Below are positions 1 through 7,413 of a stretch of 45,061 bases of DNA, piece after piece. Origin of the DNA: Alphaproteobacteria bacterium (GTDB taxonomy: Bacteria > Pseudomonadota > Alphaproteobacteria > Micropepsales > Micropepsaceae). A program made the translations under genes and the position numbers. The DNA is taken from positions 1 through 45,061 of the forward strand of contig JACCXK010000184.1 of assembly GCA_013697055.1 (NCBI GenBank), given 5' to 3'. Below the pieces are notes generated by a model. It was not told the origin of the DNA and did no database searches. It was given only the letters and a program-made list of their open reading frames with translations. Each line of letters starts with the position of its first letter. Within the stretch, counting starts at the first letter, position 1.

Positions 1-1
1 G

Positions 2-655
2 GCCTGTCTGGTCGGGATGGAGGCCTGTGCGGCGGCCCACCATTGGGGAAGAGAACTCGGCAAGCTAGGGCATACCGTGCGACTGATGCCGCCCAGCTAT
101 GTAAAGCCCTATGTGAAGCGACAGAAGAACGATGCCGCTGATGCCGAGGCGATCTGCGAGGCGGTGACCCGGCCTACCATGCGCTTTGTCGAGATCAAGA
201 CCTGCGAGCAGCAAGGAACGCTGGTCCTGCACCGTGTGCGGCTGATGCTGATGCGCCAGCGCGTGCAGCTATCGAACGCAATTCGGGGCCATATGGCAGA
301 GTACGGCCTGGTCGCTCCGGTGGGCCGCAATGGCCTTCAGCGATTGATCGCCATCTTGGGCAACCCGGATGATGACCGTGTGCCGGAGGTGGCGCGCGCC
401 TCCCTGGCGCCGCTGGTCTACCAGTTCGGGCTGGTCAATGGCCAAGTGCTGGAGAACGACCGGCGGGTCAGAGAAAGCGCCCGGTCCACGGAGCTGGGCT
501 GCCGACTGATGGAAGTACCCGGCGTTGGTCCGGTGCTTGCCAGCGCCATGGTGGCTATGGGCGATAGAATTATCATTACCGAAGATGAGCCAAGCCTGCA
601 CCGGATGTGGTCATCGTTGCGGCAGAAGAAAAACCCAAGGTGGAGAAAGTCGTGA
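2..655 (+). pseudogene. IS110-family transposase remnant
   Basis: The open frame runs in from the window edge and matches the N-terminal DEDD (RuvC-like) half of IS110/IS1111 transposases. Visible are the catalytic Glu of the VGMEAC segment and the Asp pair in KNDAADAEAICEA, followed by the LMPPSYVKPYVKRQK stretch typical of the family. Near residue 180 the start of the helix-hairpin-helix Tnp_20 domain appears (MEVPGVGPVLASAMVAM), but homology stops there at about base 560 and the frame runs on for some 30 unrelated residues. The C-terminal half with the catalytic Ser is missing, so it should be inactive. The first catalytic Asp lies outside the window. The break point directly abuts another gene's 3' end. 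Confidence 0.85.
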
Positions 656-744
656 CCGAAAACGTCACAACTGTGGAAACCAGAAAAAAATTAGAGTTTC
701 GCTCCTTCCGCGCCACGGGAACGAACATCCGTAGCTGCCGTTAG
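589..744 (+). pseudogene. 3' remnant of an unrecognised gene
   Basis: A 51-codon open frame without a start, beginning after a stop at 586, reads KPAPDVVIVAAEEKPKVEK and ends in a basic TG-containing tail (FRSFRATGTNIRSCR). I infer it is the C-terminal end of a small alphaproteobacterial protein whose 5' part was lost when the IS110 copy inserted and decayed. The Lys/Glu/Val-rich body and the cysteine near the stop resemble tails of small exported proteins, but I cannot name the family. A strong intrinsic terminator follows about 45 bases downstream, which fits a real gene end. It is equally possible that the frame is open by chance. Confidence 0.35.
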
Positions 745-790
745 CCGAGTGTCAGATGCCGTTACCCTCCCTCTGGCTTTTAGAGAAGTA

Positions 791-836
791 GCCCGATACT
801 GGTGCTCCCCCGCCCCTGGTATCGGGCTTTTCTTTT
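791..836 (+). terminator. Rho-independent terminator
   Basis: Nine-base perfect arms GCCCGATAC (791-799) and GTATCGGGC (819-827) enclose a 19-base loop and are followed directly by TTTTCTTTTT. The T-run lies on the + side, so it would end transcripts coming from the gene remnant at 589-744. Confidence 0.8.
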
Positions 837-934
837 TCGAACGGTAGGAATTGGTTCTATCGGGCCCGCCGGTTATTTTCCAGTTCGCAGTCTGCCGGCT
901 GCAACAGCGACCCAACGCTTTTCCAAACGAAGAT

Positions 935-1039
935 ATGATACGCGCCAAGTCTAAGGAAGCGATGGAAGGAACCTGGGAGGCCGCGATCAATCTAGCTATC
1001 TGGATTGCTGTTTCGCTTCTATTCGGGGCAGTGGTCTGA
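935..1039 (+). CDS. Possible 34-residue single-helix membrane peptide
   Basis: An ATG at 935 opens a 34-codon frame (upstream TTG at 851 in the same frame is less likely). The C-terminal half, AINLAIWIAVSLLFGAVV, is a convincing hydrophobic helix, preceded by a charged N-terminus (MIRAKSKEAMEGTWE). No clear ribosome binding site is present. No family recognised; it may be the tail of a decayed gene. Confidence 0.25.
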   Translation: MIRAKSKEAMEGTWEAAINLAIWIAVSLLFGAVV

Positions 1040-1121
1040 CTCGGAGCCATGTTTCCGCTCGTTGAACGCGCGCAAGATGATCTTTAGAGCCTTTTACCGA
1101 CCACAGAGTCTCAAACACGCT

Positions 1122-1307
1122 TCAGCGTGATCCATTGACCTGAATTGTGGTCTGAGCGATTGCCCGATTATCACGCGCATCCCATTCCATCAGAGCGAAA
1201 CCTGATAGCATCAAAAAGACCGCTATAAAAAACACGCGTAATGCACTGCCTGGCGCTAGCAAGTGGGGGGCATCCTTTTCTTCCACGCCGTTTGTTCCTA
1301 TGGTCAA
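1122..1307 (-). CDS. Possible small membrane protein, unknown
   Basis: A leftward 61-codon frame with non-ATG start (TTG at 1307; an in-frame GTG lies nine codons in). It has one clear membrane segment (ALRVFFIAVFLMLSGFALM, about residues 23-41) followed by a short polar tail (EWDARDNRAIAQTTIQVNGSR). That arrangement is typical of a signal-anchored exported peptide. No family is recognised, no strong ribosome binding site is visible, and it stands alone, divergent from the secreted-protein gene at 1471. I consider it a weak call supported only by the membrane segment. Confidence 0.3.
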   Translation of the reverse strand: MTIGTNGVEEKDAPHLLAPGSALRVFFIAVFLMLSGFALMEWDARDNRAIAQTTIQVNGSR

Positions 1308-1470
1308 GCGCCATAAATCCGCAATGCAATTATGGTTCCCATAATTAATACCAACGTTCTTAAGTTGCCAGAATTTACCATGTTGCGGATTAGCACAGAT
1401 TTTCAGCAGATAGCTGAAACTCGGATCCCCCCAAAGCTTTACCCCTTTGAAGCGATATTGCGGCTTTGGG

Positions 1471-2136
1471 ATGGAACGAACTATTTTTTTGGTCGCAGCG
1501 TGCCTGTTGGCGTCGAGTGGCGTGTTTGGTGCATTTGCTCAAACTGCAATCCTTCCTGCCAAAATCAGCTTCGATGATCAGCTTGGAAAGGGCTTGGAGT
1601 GGAGCAAAGAGCTGCCCTGCGGCGCAAACCACGCCAGTGTCACTCTAACGTTCAGACGAGCCTATCCGGCCGATAGCAATTTGCCGGTCGCGAAGGTCTG
1701 GCTCCACGGTGAAAAAAATGGAGATGTTCCAGAGCAGTGGATCGCCGCAGCATTCTCAGCGCCTACAGATGCTTTTAAGTTGAACTCCATCGAGTGGTTA
1801 GAAAAGGTCGAAGGCTCGGTGGGCGAAGGGCCGGGCTATGCGCCCGCCGATCTTAGTAAACCGGTGCGCATCGGCCTCGACTGGACTGCAGATGGCCTTG
1901 TGACTGTAAATTTCGGGGATGATGTCGTAAAGCACATCACTACGACGGCAAAAATCACGGAGATTGGCCTATCCGTGGCCGGGGCGAAGTTTGAATTTAG
2001 CAATCTGAAGGTTGACCACCTGGGCCCTTCCGACTCAGCGTGTCCGTCAAATCCCGTTTTGGCAGCCGGTGCGAAGCGCGACCTCGTGCTCGCTAACTTT
2101 GCTCCGCGCTCACGTTCAGCAATGCAAAAGGAATAA
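1471..2136 (+). CDS. Secreted hypothetical protein
   Basis: 221 residues starting at the ATG at 1471; an upstream in-frame TTG at 1447 would put charged residues before the signal peptide and is not preferred. The N-terminus is a good Sec signal peptide (RTIFLVAACLLASSGVFGAFAQ), so the product is exported. The mature part is rich in beta-type sequence: an EWLEKVEGSVGEGPGYAPADLSKPVRIGLDW block and a later VTVNFGDDVVKHITTTAKITEIGLSVAGAKFEFSNLKV block. The latter resembles the strand pattern of concanavalin-like/LamG jelly rolls, an inference only. Two cysteines (about 58 and 200) could form a disulfide. It is a single-gene unit followed by a repeat cluster. Function unknown. Confidence 0.65.
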   Translation: MERTIFLVAACLLASSGVFGAFAQTAILPAKISFDDQLGKGLEWSKELPCGANHASVTLTFRRAYPADSNLPVAKVWLHGEKNGDVPEQWIAAAFSAPTDAFKLNSIEWLEKVEGSVGEGPGYAPADLSKPVRIGLDWTADGLVTVNFGDDVVKHITTTAKITEIGLSVAGAKFEFSNLKVDHLGPSDSACPSNPVLAAGAKRDLVLANFAPRSRSAMQKE

Positions 2137-2249
2137 GCTAGAGCAGGTTCGCAAGTTAAGTTGCGTCGGATAGGAATGACCATTCAATCATAGATAAGCG
2201 GCAATCGAGGCAAAACGATCACCAGTGGAGCACGGAAGCGGCTCTTCCC

Positions 2250-2375
2250 GGAATGTCCGCTTTGGGTCAAAAGCGGACATTCCTTCCCGGTCAGCTGAAT
2301 GTCCGCTTTACCCCCAAAGCGGTCATTCGTTTGAGGGCGGCCCAATGGCTGCTTCTGACCCAAAGCGGACATTCG
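2250..2375. repeat. Two-hairpin intergenic repeat, copy 1 (three hairpins)
   Basis: An enlarged copy: hairpins at about 2252-2283 and 2297-2327, then a normal right half at 2342-2375. The first hairpin carries GGGTCAA rather than TGACCC in its loop, so it is an inverted copy of the right-half hairpin. This is the only composite copy seen. Confidence 0.85.
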
Positions 2376-2485
2376 CAGCCCGATTAAATCGTCTAGCGAA
2401 ACCCACCGGTTTCCAGTTGTGTCAGTCCTGTTTATTCAGGAGGACAATGGCTTAGGGAGGATACGCTCTGTTCGGGCTGTTACAG

Positions 2486-2515
2486 TTTGGCCCCTAGCCA
2501 GGGTTGAGGGCCAAA
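2486..2515. promoter_or_regulatory. Inverted repeat upstream of a small-gene chain
   Basis: Perfect 8-base arms TTTGGCCC (2486-2493) and GGGCCAAA (2508-2515) separated by 14 bases, ending 22 bases before the ATG at 2538. It could be an operator or an RNA hairpin in the leader of the four-gene chain; there is no T-run after it, so it is not a terminator. Confidence 0.4.
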
Positions 2516-2537
2516 TGGGGCGGGGTTAGGGTGGGCC

Positions 2538-2744
2538 ATGGCTAAGCCAGACCAGATGAGCCGCCCAGAACTAGTCGCCGCGCGTACGAAAGTCCTCGCT
2601 GAGATTGATCTCCTTACCGTCCCACGGGTACGCCATTGGGCAAGCGGCTCGAGCAGTCTCAAGGATGAATCTCTCGAGCGGCTGCACGCCATTCTCACTG
2701 AAATAGATGCTGAGTTAGCTGAGTTGGGACCGCCAGATGCCTAA
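2538..2744 (+). CDS. Small hypothetical protein, first of a coupled chain
   Basis: 68 residues, highly helical and acidic at the end (RLHAILTEIDAELAELGPPDA), soluble, with no signal peptide. The first half has an MSRPELVAARTKVLAEIDLL helix. It looks like a small coiled-coil or adaptor protein but I do not recognise a family. Its stop codon overlaps the start of the next gene (ATG at 2737 within GATGCCTAA), so translation is likely coupled to the downstream membrane protein. A G-rich purine tract (GTTAGGGTGGGCC) precedes the ATG. An inverted repeat lies 22 bases upstream. Confidence 0.5.
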   Translation: MAKPDQMSRPELVAARTKVLAEIDLLTVPRVRHWASGSSSLKDESLERLHAILTEIDAELAELGPPDA

Positions 2745-2913
2745 AGAACCCCAAGGCCAGCGCCTAATATTAATCAGCCTGCTTTCGGCGGTAGCGGCCT
2801 TTGTGCTGGGTGTTTGCGGTCATATCTTCGGGTGGCAGAACATGATCTTTACGGCATCCGTTAGCTTCTGTGTCGTCGCATTTTTGGGTTGGTATCAGGG
2901 TCGTCATGCCTAA
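2737..2913 (+). CDS. Small two-helix membrane protein
   Basis: 58 residues. After a short basic start (MPKEPQGQR) come two hydrophobic segments, LILISLLSAVAAFVLGVCGHIFG (about 10-32) and MIFTASVSFCVVAFLGWY (about 36-53), so it should sit in the inner membrane as a hairpin. It begins inside the stop region of the preceding gene (overlap of 8 bases) and itself ends 6 bases after the ATG of the next frame at 2906. This places it in the middle of a tightly packed chain. No family recognised. Confidence 0.5.
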   Translation: MPKEPQGQRLILISLLSAVAAFVLGVCGHIFGWQNMIFTASVSFCVVAFLGWYQGRHA

Positions 2914-3010
2914 GGGTCCTGACGGCCAGAAGCGCAATGCTGACATGATCGGCAACGCTGTCCTGGCTGGAAACCGAATGATGCGAAGTACTTGGTGTTT
3001 CACGCGATGA
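2906..3010 (+). CDS. Short MPKGP-type peptide, probably truncated
   Basis: 34 residues beginning MPKGPDGQKRNADMIGNAV. This N-terminus closely resembles the opening of small rhizobial/alphaproteobacterial proteins of the pattern MxKGPxGxKRPADVIGNAV, which normally continue with a Gly/Ala/Lys-rich tail. Here the tail is absent and the frame ends after RMMRSTWCFTR. It overlaps the previous gene by 8 bases and its stop overlaps the start of the lipoprotein gene (ATGA at 3007). Family resemblance is from memory, not from a search; it may be a decayed gene retained because of the coupling. Confidence 0.4.
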   Translation: MPKGPDGQKRNADMIGNAVLAGNRMMRSTWCFTR

Positions 3011-3480
3011 AAAAGGCAGCGTATATTCTGGCCGGAACAATTCTGCTGGGATCATCCCTAATGGGATGCGACCAATACCGGTCCACGCCGCCGATCCTTG
3101 TAGGAATCAAATGCGACCGGCCCAACCATTGTAATTCCGCCAGCGACCTCTTTCGTAAGAGACTACATGGACAATATCCGATTGGATCAATGCAGGATGC
3201 GCTTGAGCATGACCTGATCTCGCAGGGTTTTAAACGGCGCTACAAAGGAATAACGCATTGTACAAAGCCGGGGCAGATAGAGAAAGTTGGAACGACAGGG
3301 GTTGCTTGCATCCCGCAAGACCAAGACTGGAATCCGCAACACGGCCTTTCGTATTGGAATTGCGAGGGGGGCTTCACCTGCACTCAATATGCAACAGTCA
3401 TTTGGTCATCGGATGCGGAAGGGCACATCACATACCTTAACGCAGGCTATGAGGTCACGGCGGGTATCGCTGGCTTGTAG
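3007..3480 (+). CDS. Lipoprotein, unknown
   Basis: 157 residues. The N-terminus is a lipoprotein signal peptide: MKKAAYILAGTILLGSSLMGC with a lipobox LMGC, so Cys-21 would be lipidated. The next residues DQ make inner-membrane retention plausible (Asp at +2). The mature part holds seven more cysteines (CDRPNHC, THC, VAC, NWNC-type and FTC positions), suggesting disulfides in the periplasm, and a hydrophobic C-terminus. The start is chosen at 3007 because it overlaps the stop of the preceding frame in an ATGA junction and gives a perfect lipobox. A repeat copy follows about 50 bases downstream. No family recognised. Confidence 0.65.
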   Translation: MKKAAYILAGTILLGSSLMGCDQYRSTPPILVGIKCDRPNHCNSASDLFRKRLHGQYPIGSMQDALEHDLISQGFKRRYKGITHCTKPGQIEKVGTTGVACIPQDQDWNPQHGLSYWNCEGGFTCTQYATVIWSSDAEGHITYLNAGYEVTAGIAGL

Positions 3481-3532
3481 GCTGGCGCAACCTCTATAGC
3501 CTCACCGAGCGCTAGAACCCGCCCCCAAACAG

Positions 3533-3609
3533 AAATGACCGCTTTTGGCGCAAAGCAGACATTTGTCTCGCCCCGACGGAATGGCTGCTCCTGACCCAAA
3601 GCGGACAAA
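3533..3609. repeat. Two-hairpin intergenic repeat, copy 2
   Basis: Left hairpin GACCGCTTTTGGCGCAAAGC with CAGACATT closing arm, and right hairpin ending CTGACCCAAAGCGGACAAA. It lies between the lipoprotein gene and the DUF3857 gene, in a 320-base stretch with no other gene. Confidence 0.85.
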
Positions 3610-3802
3610 TCCTAACGGGGTCAAATCCTGCGTAAAAGCAGTTACTCCCCCCACCGCAATTATCCCAGAAGGGCTCTGACAATTTGTCGATCCATTCTTT
3701 CATGGGCCATGCGGCTGGGCGCAGTAGTTGTCCAGACGCACGAAGTTTTATAGCGTGCACACAATAAGTGAGTTCAACGGCGAAACTCATGCTGGGGAGC
3801 AA

Positions 3803-5410
3803 ATGCCTCTACTAACCCGCCTCACCTACATGTTTCTCATGTCTCTGCCACTAGCTATCGCCGCAAAAGCGCAATCCGATGGAGGGACGCCTTCGCAACC
3901 CGCAAAAATCAAAATGTTGAATAGCACTTTGACGATGGGTGAAGACGGGAAGATTTCGCGAACCGTTCATACTGAATTTCAAGTTTTGAACAGCGCAGGG
4001 GTGTTGGGGGTCAGCCAATTTCCAATTTCATACAGCAGCCAATTAGTCGATGTAGACGTTGATGACGCTTACACGCTCAAGTCTGATGGTCGAAAACTTC
4101 CAGTCGATACGTCCGCAATATTTACACGCCCACAGCCCGCAACTGCGGGTGCTCCTTTTTTTAATGACTTAATGCAGAAGGTTCTGGTGTTTCCCAGTGT
4201 GGAAGTTGGTGACACGTTGGTCTTTGATGAGACCGAACATCAAAAACAGACGGCGTTCGAGGGTCAATACTTGGATGCGCGCGTATTTTCCACCACCATG
4301 GAGAATGATGCCACGACCCTTACGGTCTCAGTGCCGAGTACTAGGGCGCTAAATATAGAAACTAAAGACGTTTCCGTCCAGAAAAAGCAGGAAGGCAATC
4401 GCACAACTTATACATTTACTGTTAGCAATCCGAAGGCGGTGATCGACACGAACCCTCAATTGTCCACTTGGGATCGGATGCCTCGCCTATATATTTCAAC
4501 CTTTCGCTCGTATGACGAGATGGGCCATGCGTATGCCGCCCTTGTCGCCTCGAAATTGTCCGTGACGCCGAGGGTGCAGGCCCTGGCTGATCAATTGACC
4601 GACGGTGTGAAAGATCGCCGCGAACAGGCCAAGCGGATCTACAATTACGTCTCTTCCAAAATTCGTTATGTCTCCATTGCGTTTGGGACAGGGGCAATTG
4701 TCCCCCACGACGCAGAAACCGTCCTAAACAATGGGTATGGTGACTGCAAAGACAAGGTGATGCTCCTATCGGCATTGTTGAAAGCCAAGCGCATTGCCAG
4801 TGAGCCAGTTTTGGTCAATGCCACCAACGGATACACCTTGTCCGGTCCGCCGACGTTAGCGCAACTTAATCATCTGATCGCGTGGCTGCCGGAGTTCCAC
4901 GTGTATGTTGATGCTACGGTCCAGGTAGCTTCATTCGGCGTATTACCGTTAGAAGAATATGGAAAGCCGGTTATCCACGCAGTGGCGACGGGTCCGGTAC
5001 AGCACGTGATTCCGATTGTTCAACCCGAGGCCTCGTCGATAAGCCATAAAACTGATGTGACATTGGATGAAAGTGGAAAGCTTTCGGGCATTACCCGCGT
5101 TGAAGGCACCGGGCCATTCGATATTCGACTGCGACTGACTGCAATTGGGATTCAGGCAACAGGCGGCCAACGTACACCCTATGCTGCAATACATCCGAGA
5201 TTTCACTTTAATTCCCCCGAACTGCTGGACACCCCATTTAGCATCACAGGAGACTTTTCCATCGACCCAAACCCCAGGCTTTTGACTGGTGACGGTTTCG
5301 CCCTACCCTCTGGGACATGGCTTGTCGCGCCCTGGTGGTGTCCTAATGGGTCTTATCACGCAGAATACGATGACTGGAGCGGACAATACGCCTTGTTATT
5401 CAGGCCATGA
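3803..5410 (+). CDS. DUF3857/transglutaminase-like exported protein (frameshifted near the 3' end)
   Basis: The start at 3803 is preceded by a good ribosome binding site (GGGGAG) and gives a signal peptide (PLLTRLTYMFLMSLPLAIAAKAQ). Residues about 30-215 correspond to the DUF3857 beta-rich domain. Residues about 260-375 are a transglutaminase-like core with Cys-315 (GDCKDK), His-357 (LNHLIAW) and Asp-370 (VYVDAT), the complete triad. Members of this family are periplasmic and usually about 620-650 residues. Here the frame ends after 535 residues, and the missing C-terminal domain continues in another frame to 5666. A single base change near 5325-5345 explains the break. The gene may be inactive, or the break may be a sequencing error. 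No operon partners other than the membrane protein downstream. Confidence 0.8.
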   Translation: MPLLTRLTYMFLMSLPLAIAAKAQSDGGTPSQPAKIKMLNSTLTMGEDGKISRTVHTEFQVLNSAGVLGVSQFPISYSSQLVDVDVDDAYTLKSDGRKLPVDTSAIFTRPQPATAGAPFFNDLMQKVLVFPSVEVGDTLVFDETEHQKQTAFEGQYLDARVFSTTMENDATTLTVSVPSTRALNIETKDVSVQKKQEGNRTTYTFTVSNPKAVIDTNPQLSTWDRMPRLYISTFRSYDEMGHAYAALVASKLSVTPRVQALADQLTDGVKDRREQAKRIYNYVSSKIRYVSIAFGTGAIVPHDAETVLNNGYGDCKDKVMLLSALLKAKRIASEPVLVNATNGYTLSGPPTLAQLNHLIAWLPEFHVYVDATVQVASFGVLPLEEYGKPVIHAVATGPVQHVIPIVQPEASSISHKTDVTLDESGKLSGITRVEGTGPFDIRLRLTAIGIQATGGQRTPYAAIHPRFHFNSPELLDTPFSITGDFSIDPNPRLLTGDGFALPSGTWLVAPWWCPNGSYHAEYDDWSGQYALLFRP

Positions 5411-5666
5411 AGACGAAGTCATAACAGTGACGTTTCCCGAAAATCGGCATGTGGTTACTTTGCCCACCGACCGGGAGATTAAGAACGACCACTTACGTTA
5501 CTCCACGCACTGGAGTGCATCTGGTCATTCGGTTTCCGTTCAGCGTGCATTTGATAGCACCATTGATCAGCCGTTGTGTACTGGACAGGTTCGCAAGGAT
5601 GCCGCCGCGGCCTTGGCACAAATTCGCCAAGACTATTCAACGCAAGTGGCGCTGGCCGCTAATTGA
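5331..5666 (+). pseudogene. Out-of-frame C-terminal part of the DUF3857 protein
   Basis: This frame reads PGGVLMGLITQNTMTG, then NTPCYSGHEDEVITVTFPEN, and ends DYSTQVALAAN. It is the expected C-terminal beta-domain of DUF3857/transglutaminase proteins, where a PCxSG...E segment follows the transglutaminase core. The spliced length from 3803 to 5666 is 1864 bases, one more than a multiple of three, consistent with a one-base insertion (or two-base loss) around the run GCGCCCTGGTGGTG. Without the shift the product would be about 620 residues, the normal family length. It has no ribosome binding site of its own and is not expected to be translated separately. Confidence 0.7.
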
Positions 5667-5718
5667 CGGTAGCTCTTATCGAGTGCAGGGAAAAAGCTAG
5701 GGCTGGAATAACTTTGAG

Positions 5719-6162
5719 ATGAAGGAAAGCGCGACCACGATGCCATCACACGTAAGGGCTTTTTTCTGGATTGTCGTTGCCCTGATCATATATTGGATAT
5801 TGTCGATGATTTGGCATCTCGTTGAACTTGAATCTCGCCACATCACTGGCGCGTATCCTGTTGTCATAATGGGAACTGCAATTTCGTGTCTCGTATATTT
5901 GGTACCGGCTTGGCTAGCCGCCTTCCGCCGTCAAAACTGGGCACGATGGACATTTGCCGGAATAGTTGTCGGGATACAAATTCTCGCGTTGTTGCCTTTA
6001 CTTTATTTGACGGGCCCTTTTCGTCAGGCCGCTCTTGGCGCGTACAGGCACACTATGATGAGGCCTAGATCAATTGCCGTAGATGCGGTCTTAGTTGTCG
6101 CAATTGTTTTTGTATTCACCGGCAATGCGCGCGAATGGTTCAAGAAACCGAGGGTCTCATAA
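5719..6162 (+). CDS. Four-helix membrane protein, unknown
   Basis: 147 residues with four predicted membrane segments at about 12-33, 43-66, 75-98 and 117-136, and short polar loops. It ends with a basic cytoplasmic-type tail (REWFKKPRVS). The ATG at 5719 is used; a second ATG eight codons on (MPSHVRAFF) is possible. It starts 52 bases after the DUF3857 protein's reconstructed end on the same strand, so the two may be co-transcribed. No signature motif is recognised. Repeat copy 3 follows 116 bases downstream. Confidence 0.6.
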   Translation: MKESATTMPSHVRAFFWIVVALIIYWILSMIWHLVELESRHITGAYPVVIMGTAISCLVYLVPAWLAAFRRQNWARWTFAGIVVGIQILALLPLLYLTGPFRQAALGAYRHTMMRPRSIAVDAVLVVAIVFVFTGNAREWFKKPRVS

Positions 6163-6277
6163 ACCTCCGCTCTGCGTCCTAGTTCTGGGTGAATGAAAAT
6201 CGGAAAGGCGCGATCTGGCTTCACTCCCGAGGGCGGGCCATTTCGGTTTGAGTTGGCCTCGCTGACGGCTCGGCGGA

Positions 6278-6354
6278 TTGACCGGTTTTCGCGCAAAGCA
6301 GACATTGGGCGGACCAGGGCGGAGTGGCCAGTTCTGACCCAATGCGGACATTCG
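6278..6354. repeat. Two-hairpin intergenic repeat, copy 3 (left half damaged)
   Basis: The left hairpin has lost its first arm (ACCGGTTTTCGCGCAAAGCA) while the right half is nearly intact (TTCTGACCCAATGCGGACAT). It sits in a 400-base stretch (6163-6569) where no gene was recognised. Confidence 0.75.
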
Positions 6355-6569
6355 GGCTGGCAGCCAATCCGGAACACATGTCCGCCGCCGTTCCGCTAGT
6401 GGATTGAGAAGGCGCATAAAGCGACAATTCTCTTCGACAACCGTAGGTGGCCACCTAGCCAGCGCCTCAGCGAGACTCACCCACGCCCATCCTCAGCTTC
6501 CCGGTAGTGGAACACAGGCCGGAAAAGGTGGGGCTGTACGGGCCTCGTGGAGTCGCTGGCGATCAGCTG
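6355..6569. other. No recognisable gene
   Basis: Only short overlapping frames in several phases are open here. None has a start with a ribosome binding site, a signal peptide, or a familiar motif. The stretch lies between repeat copy 3 and two doubtful leftward small ORFs. Confidence 0.4.
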
Positions 6570-6743
6570 TCAGCACGCGTGGATACCGTACGCGACCAAG
6601 CCCCAAAACACCGCAAGGAATGGGAGGGCAAACCTCCAAAACCGGGCGCTCTTCAGATCGCGCATCCGCTTGTTTCGCAGCTTCCTAAAGATACTGGCTC
6701 GTTGAAGGTGCGGCTCTACGTCCGTTTTGTAATCGAGGTCCAT
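6570..6743 (-). CDS. Possible small tail-anchored membrane protein
   Basis: 57 residues if started at the internal ATG at 6743 (the frame is open back to 6821). It has a charged amphipathic N-terminal half (DYKTDVEPHLQRASIFRKLR) and a hydrophobic C-terminal helix (FALPFLAVFWGLVAYGIHA), the layout of a tail-anchored protein. No convincing ribosome binding site precedes the ATG. It is downstream of, and on the same strand as, the short helical ORF at 6852-6977. Family unknown; weak call. Confidence 0.35.
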   Translation of the reverse strand: MDLDYKTDVEPHLQRASIFRKLRNKRMRDLKSARFWRFALPFLAVFWGLVAYGIHAC

Positions 6744-6851
6744 CGGGGGGCATCCATACAGGCCACTGCCAAATGGATACGCGTGATCCAGTGGAGAGTT
6801 GCGCCTGCTGGTATCGTCCACAGGGCTTCAGTGTGGCAGAACTCCACCCAG

Positions 6852-6977
6852 CTACTTCCGGTCCTTGGCCTTCGCATCTGCAATGAGTTTGGAAAGCTGC
6901 TTCGTGACGGTTTGGCCTTGAAGCTGGCCCTCATCCGGGTAGCCTTCTGACCGAAGGGCCTGCTTGATCTCAAGCAC
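6852..6977 (-). CDS. Possible short helical protein or gene remnant
   Basis: A 41-codon frame from a GTG at 6977 (open further upstream into repeat copy 4, which would supply a spurious MSALRQKRTF start). The sequence IKQALRSEGYPDEGQLQGQT and VTKQLSKLIADAKAKDRK looks like a genuine helical protein tail. I infer that it is either a very small gene or the 3' remnant of one cut by the repeat. Not recognised. Confidence 0.3.
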   Translation of the reverse strand: MLEIKQALRSEGYPDEGQLQGQTVTKQLSKLIADAKAKDRK

Positions 6978-7016
6978 GCTATTCAATATAGCCGCCGATA
7001 CTAAGGCACCTAGCTG

Positions 7017-7093
7017 GAATGTCCGCTTTTGGCGCAAAGCGGACATTGGGCCAACCTGGGCTGAATGACCGCTTTTGACCCAAAGCGGACATT
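7017..7093. repeat. Two-hairpin intergenic repeat, copy 4
   Basis: One of the cleanest copies. The left hairpin has arms TGTCCGCTTT and AAAGCGGACA around TGGCGC; the right hairpin has arms ACCGCTTT and AAAGCGGACAT around TGACCC. Between them lies a 17-base spacer TTGGGCCAACCTGGGCT. Confidence 0.9.
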
Positions 7094-7189
7094 ACCGCTT
7101 CGACGTGGACCGCCTGGTGCTGCCTTCACCGACTACAAGCAATGGTCCTTGTTATGGAACATCATGTAGGTGAAGCCATGGCCGAGTGG

Positions 7190-7381
7190 TTAGCAGCCGC
7201 TAGCTATCCGAAGTTGCCCGGACGCCGTAGCTTCGAAATAGCCGTTCACCACTCGGATATACCGAAGTTCGGCGAGTTTGTTCAGGTGCGCCTCGGGAAT
7301 CGAAGGGCCTAGAAGCGGCCCGCTCCCGATCAATGTAAGAGAGTTAAGTTCATCGGGAGAAAGTGCCGAAGCGATGGACAT
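7190..7381 (-). CDS. Small hypothetical protein, winged-helix-like
   Basis: 63 residues: SALSPDELNSLTLIGSGPLL, a PSIPEAHLNKLAELRYIRVVNGYFEATASGQLRIA second half. The order of a helix, a loop, a second helix ending in LxELxYI and a beta-hairpin (VVNGYFEATASGQLRI) resembles small winged-helix proteins of alphaproteobacteria that end in a TxxGxxRL strand. This is a resemblance only. It is the last of three leftward small ORFs (7756-7574, 7590-7414, 7381-7190) with gaps or overlaps of tens of bases, probably one transcript. Confidence 0.5.
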   Translation of the reverse strand: MSIASALSPDELNSLTLIGSGPLLGPSIPEAHLNKLAELRYIRVVNGYFEATASGQLRIASGC

Positions 7382-7413
7382 GATGCCACGCTAGGCCCTT
7401 TTGGGCCAAAGAG

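Larger units (their letters stand above)
745..1121. other. Stretch with a terminator and one doubtful small ORF
   Basis: Between the IS110/gene remnant and the next leftward ORF this stretch holds only the terminator at 791-836 and a 34-codon frame at 935-1039. No repeat copy, RNA gene or recognisable coding remnant was seen. Confidence 0.5.

Noticed and set aside
6852-7046. Frames starting MSALRQKRTF (and similar in other repeat copies) as genes
   Set aside because: The initiating part is the repeat hairpin itself, readable in most copies; it gives no evidence of translation.
7179-7199. tRNA-Ser/Leu-like D-arm sequence (GCCGAGTGGTTAGCAGCC)
   Set aside because: Only about 18 bases fit; no anticodon or T arm follows, and it overlaps the end of a small coding frame.
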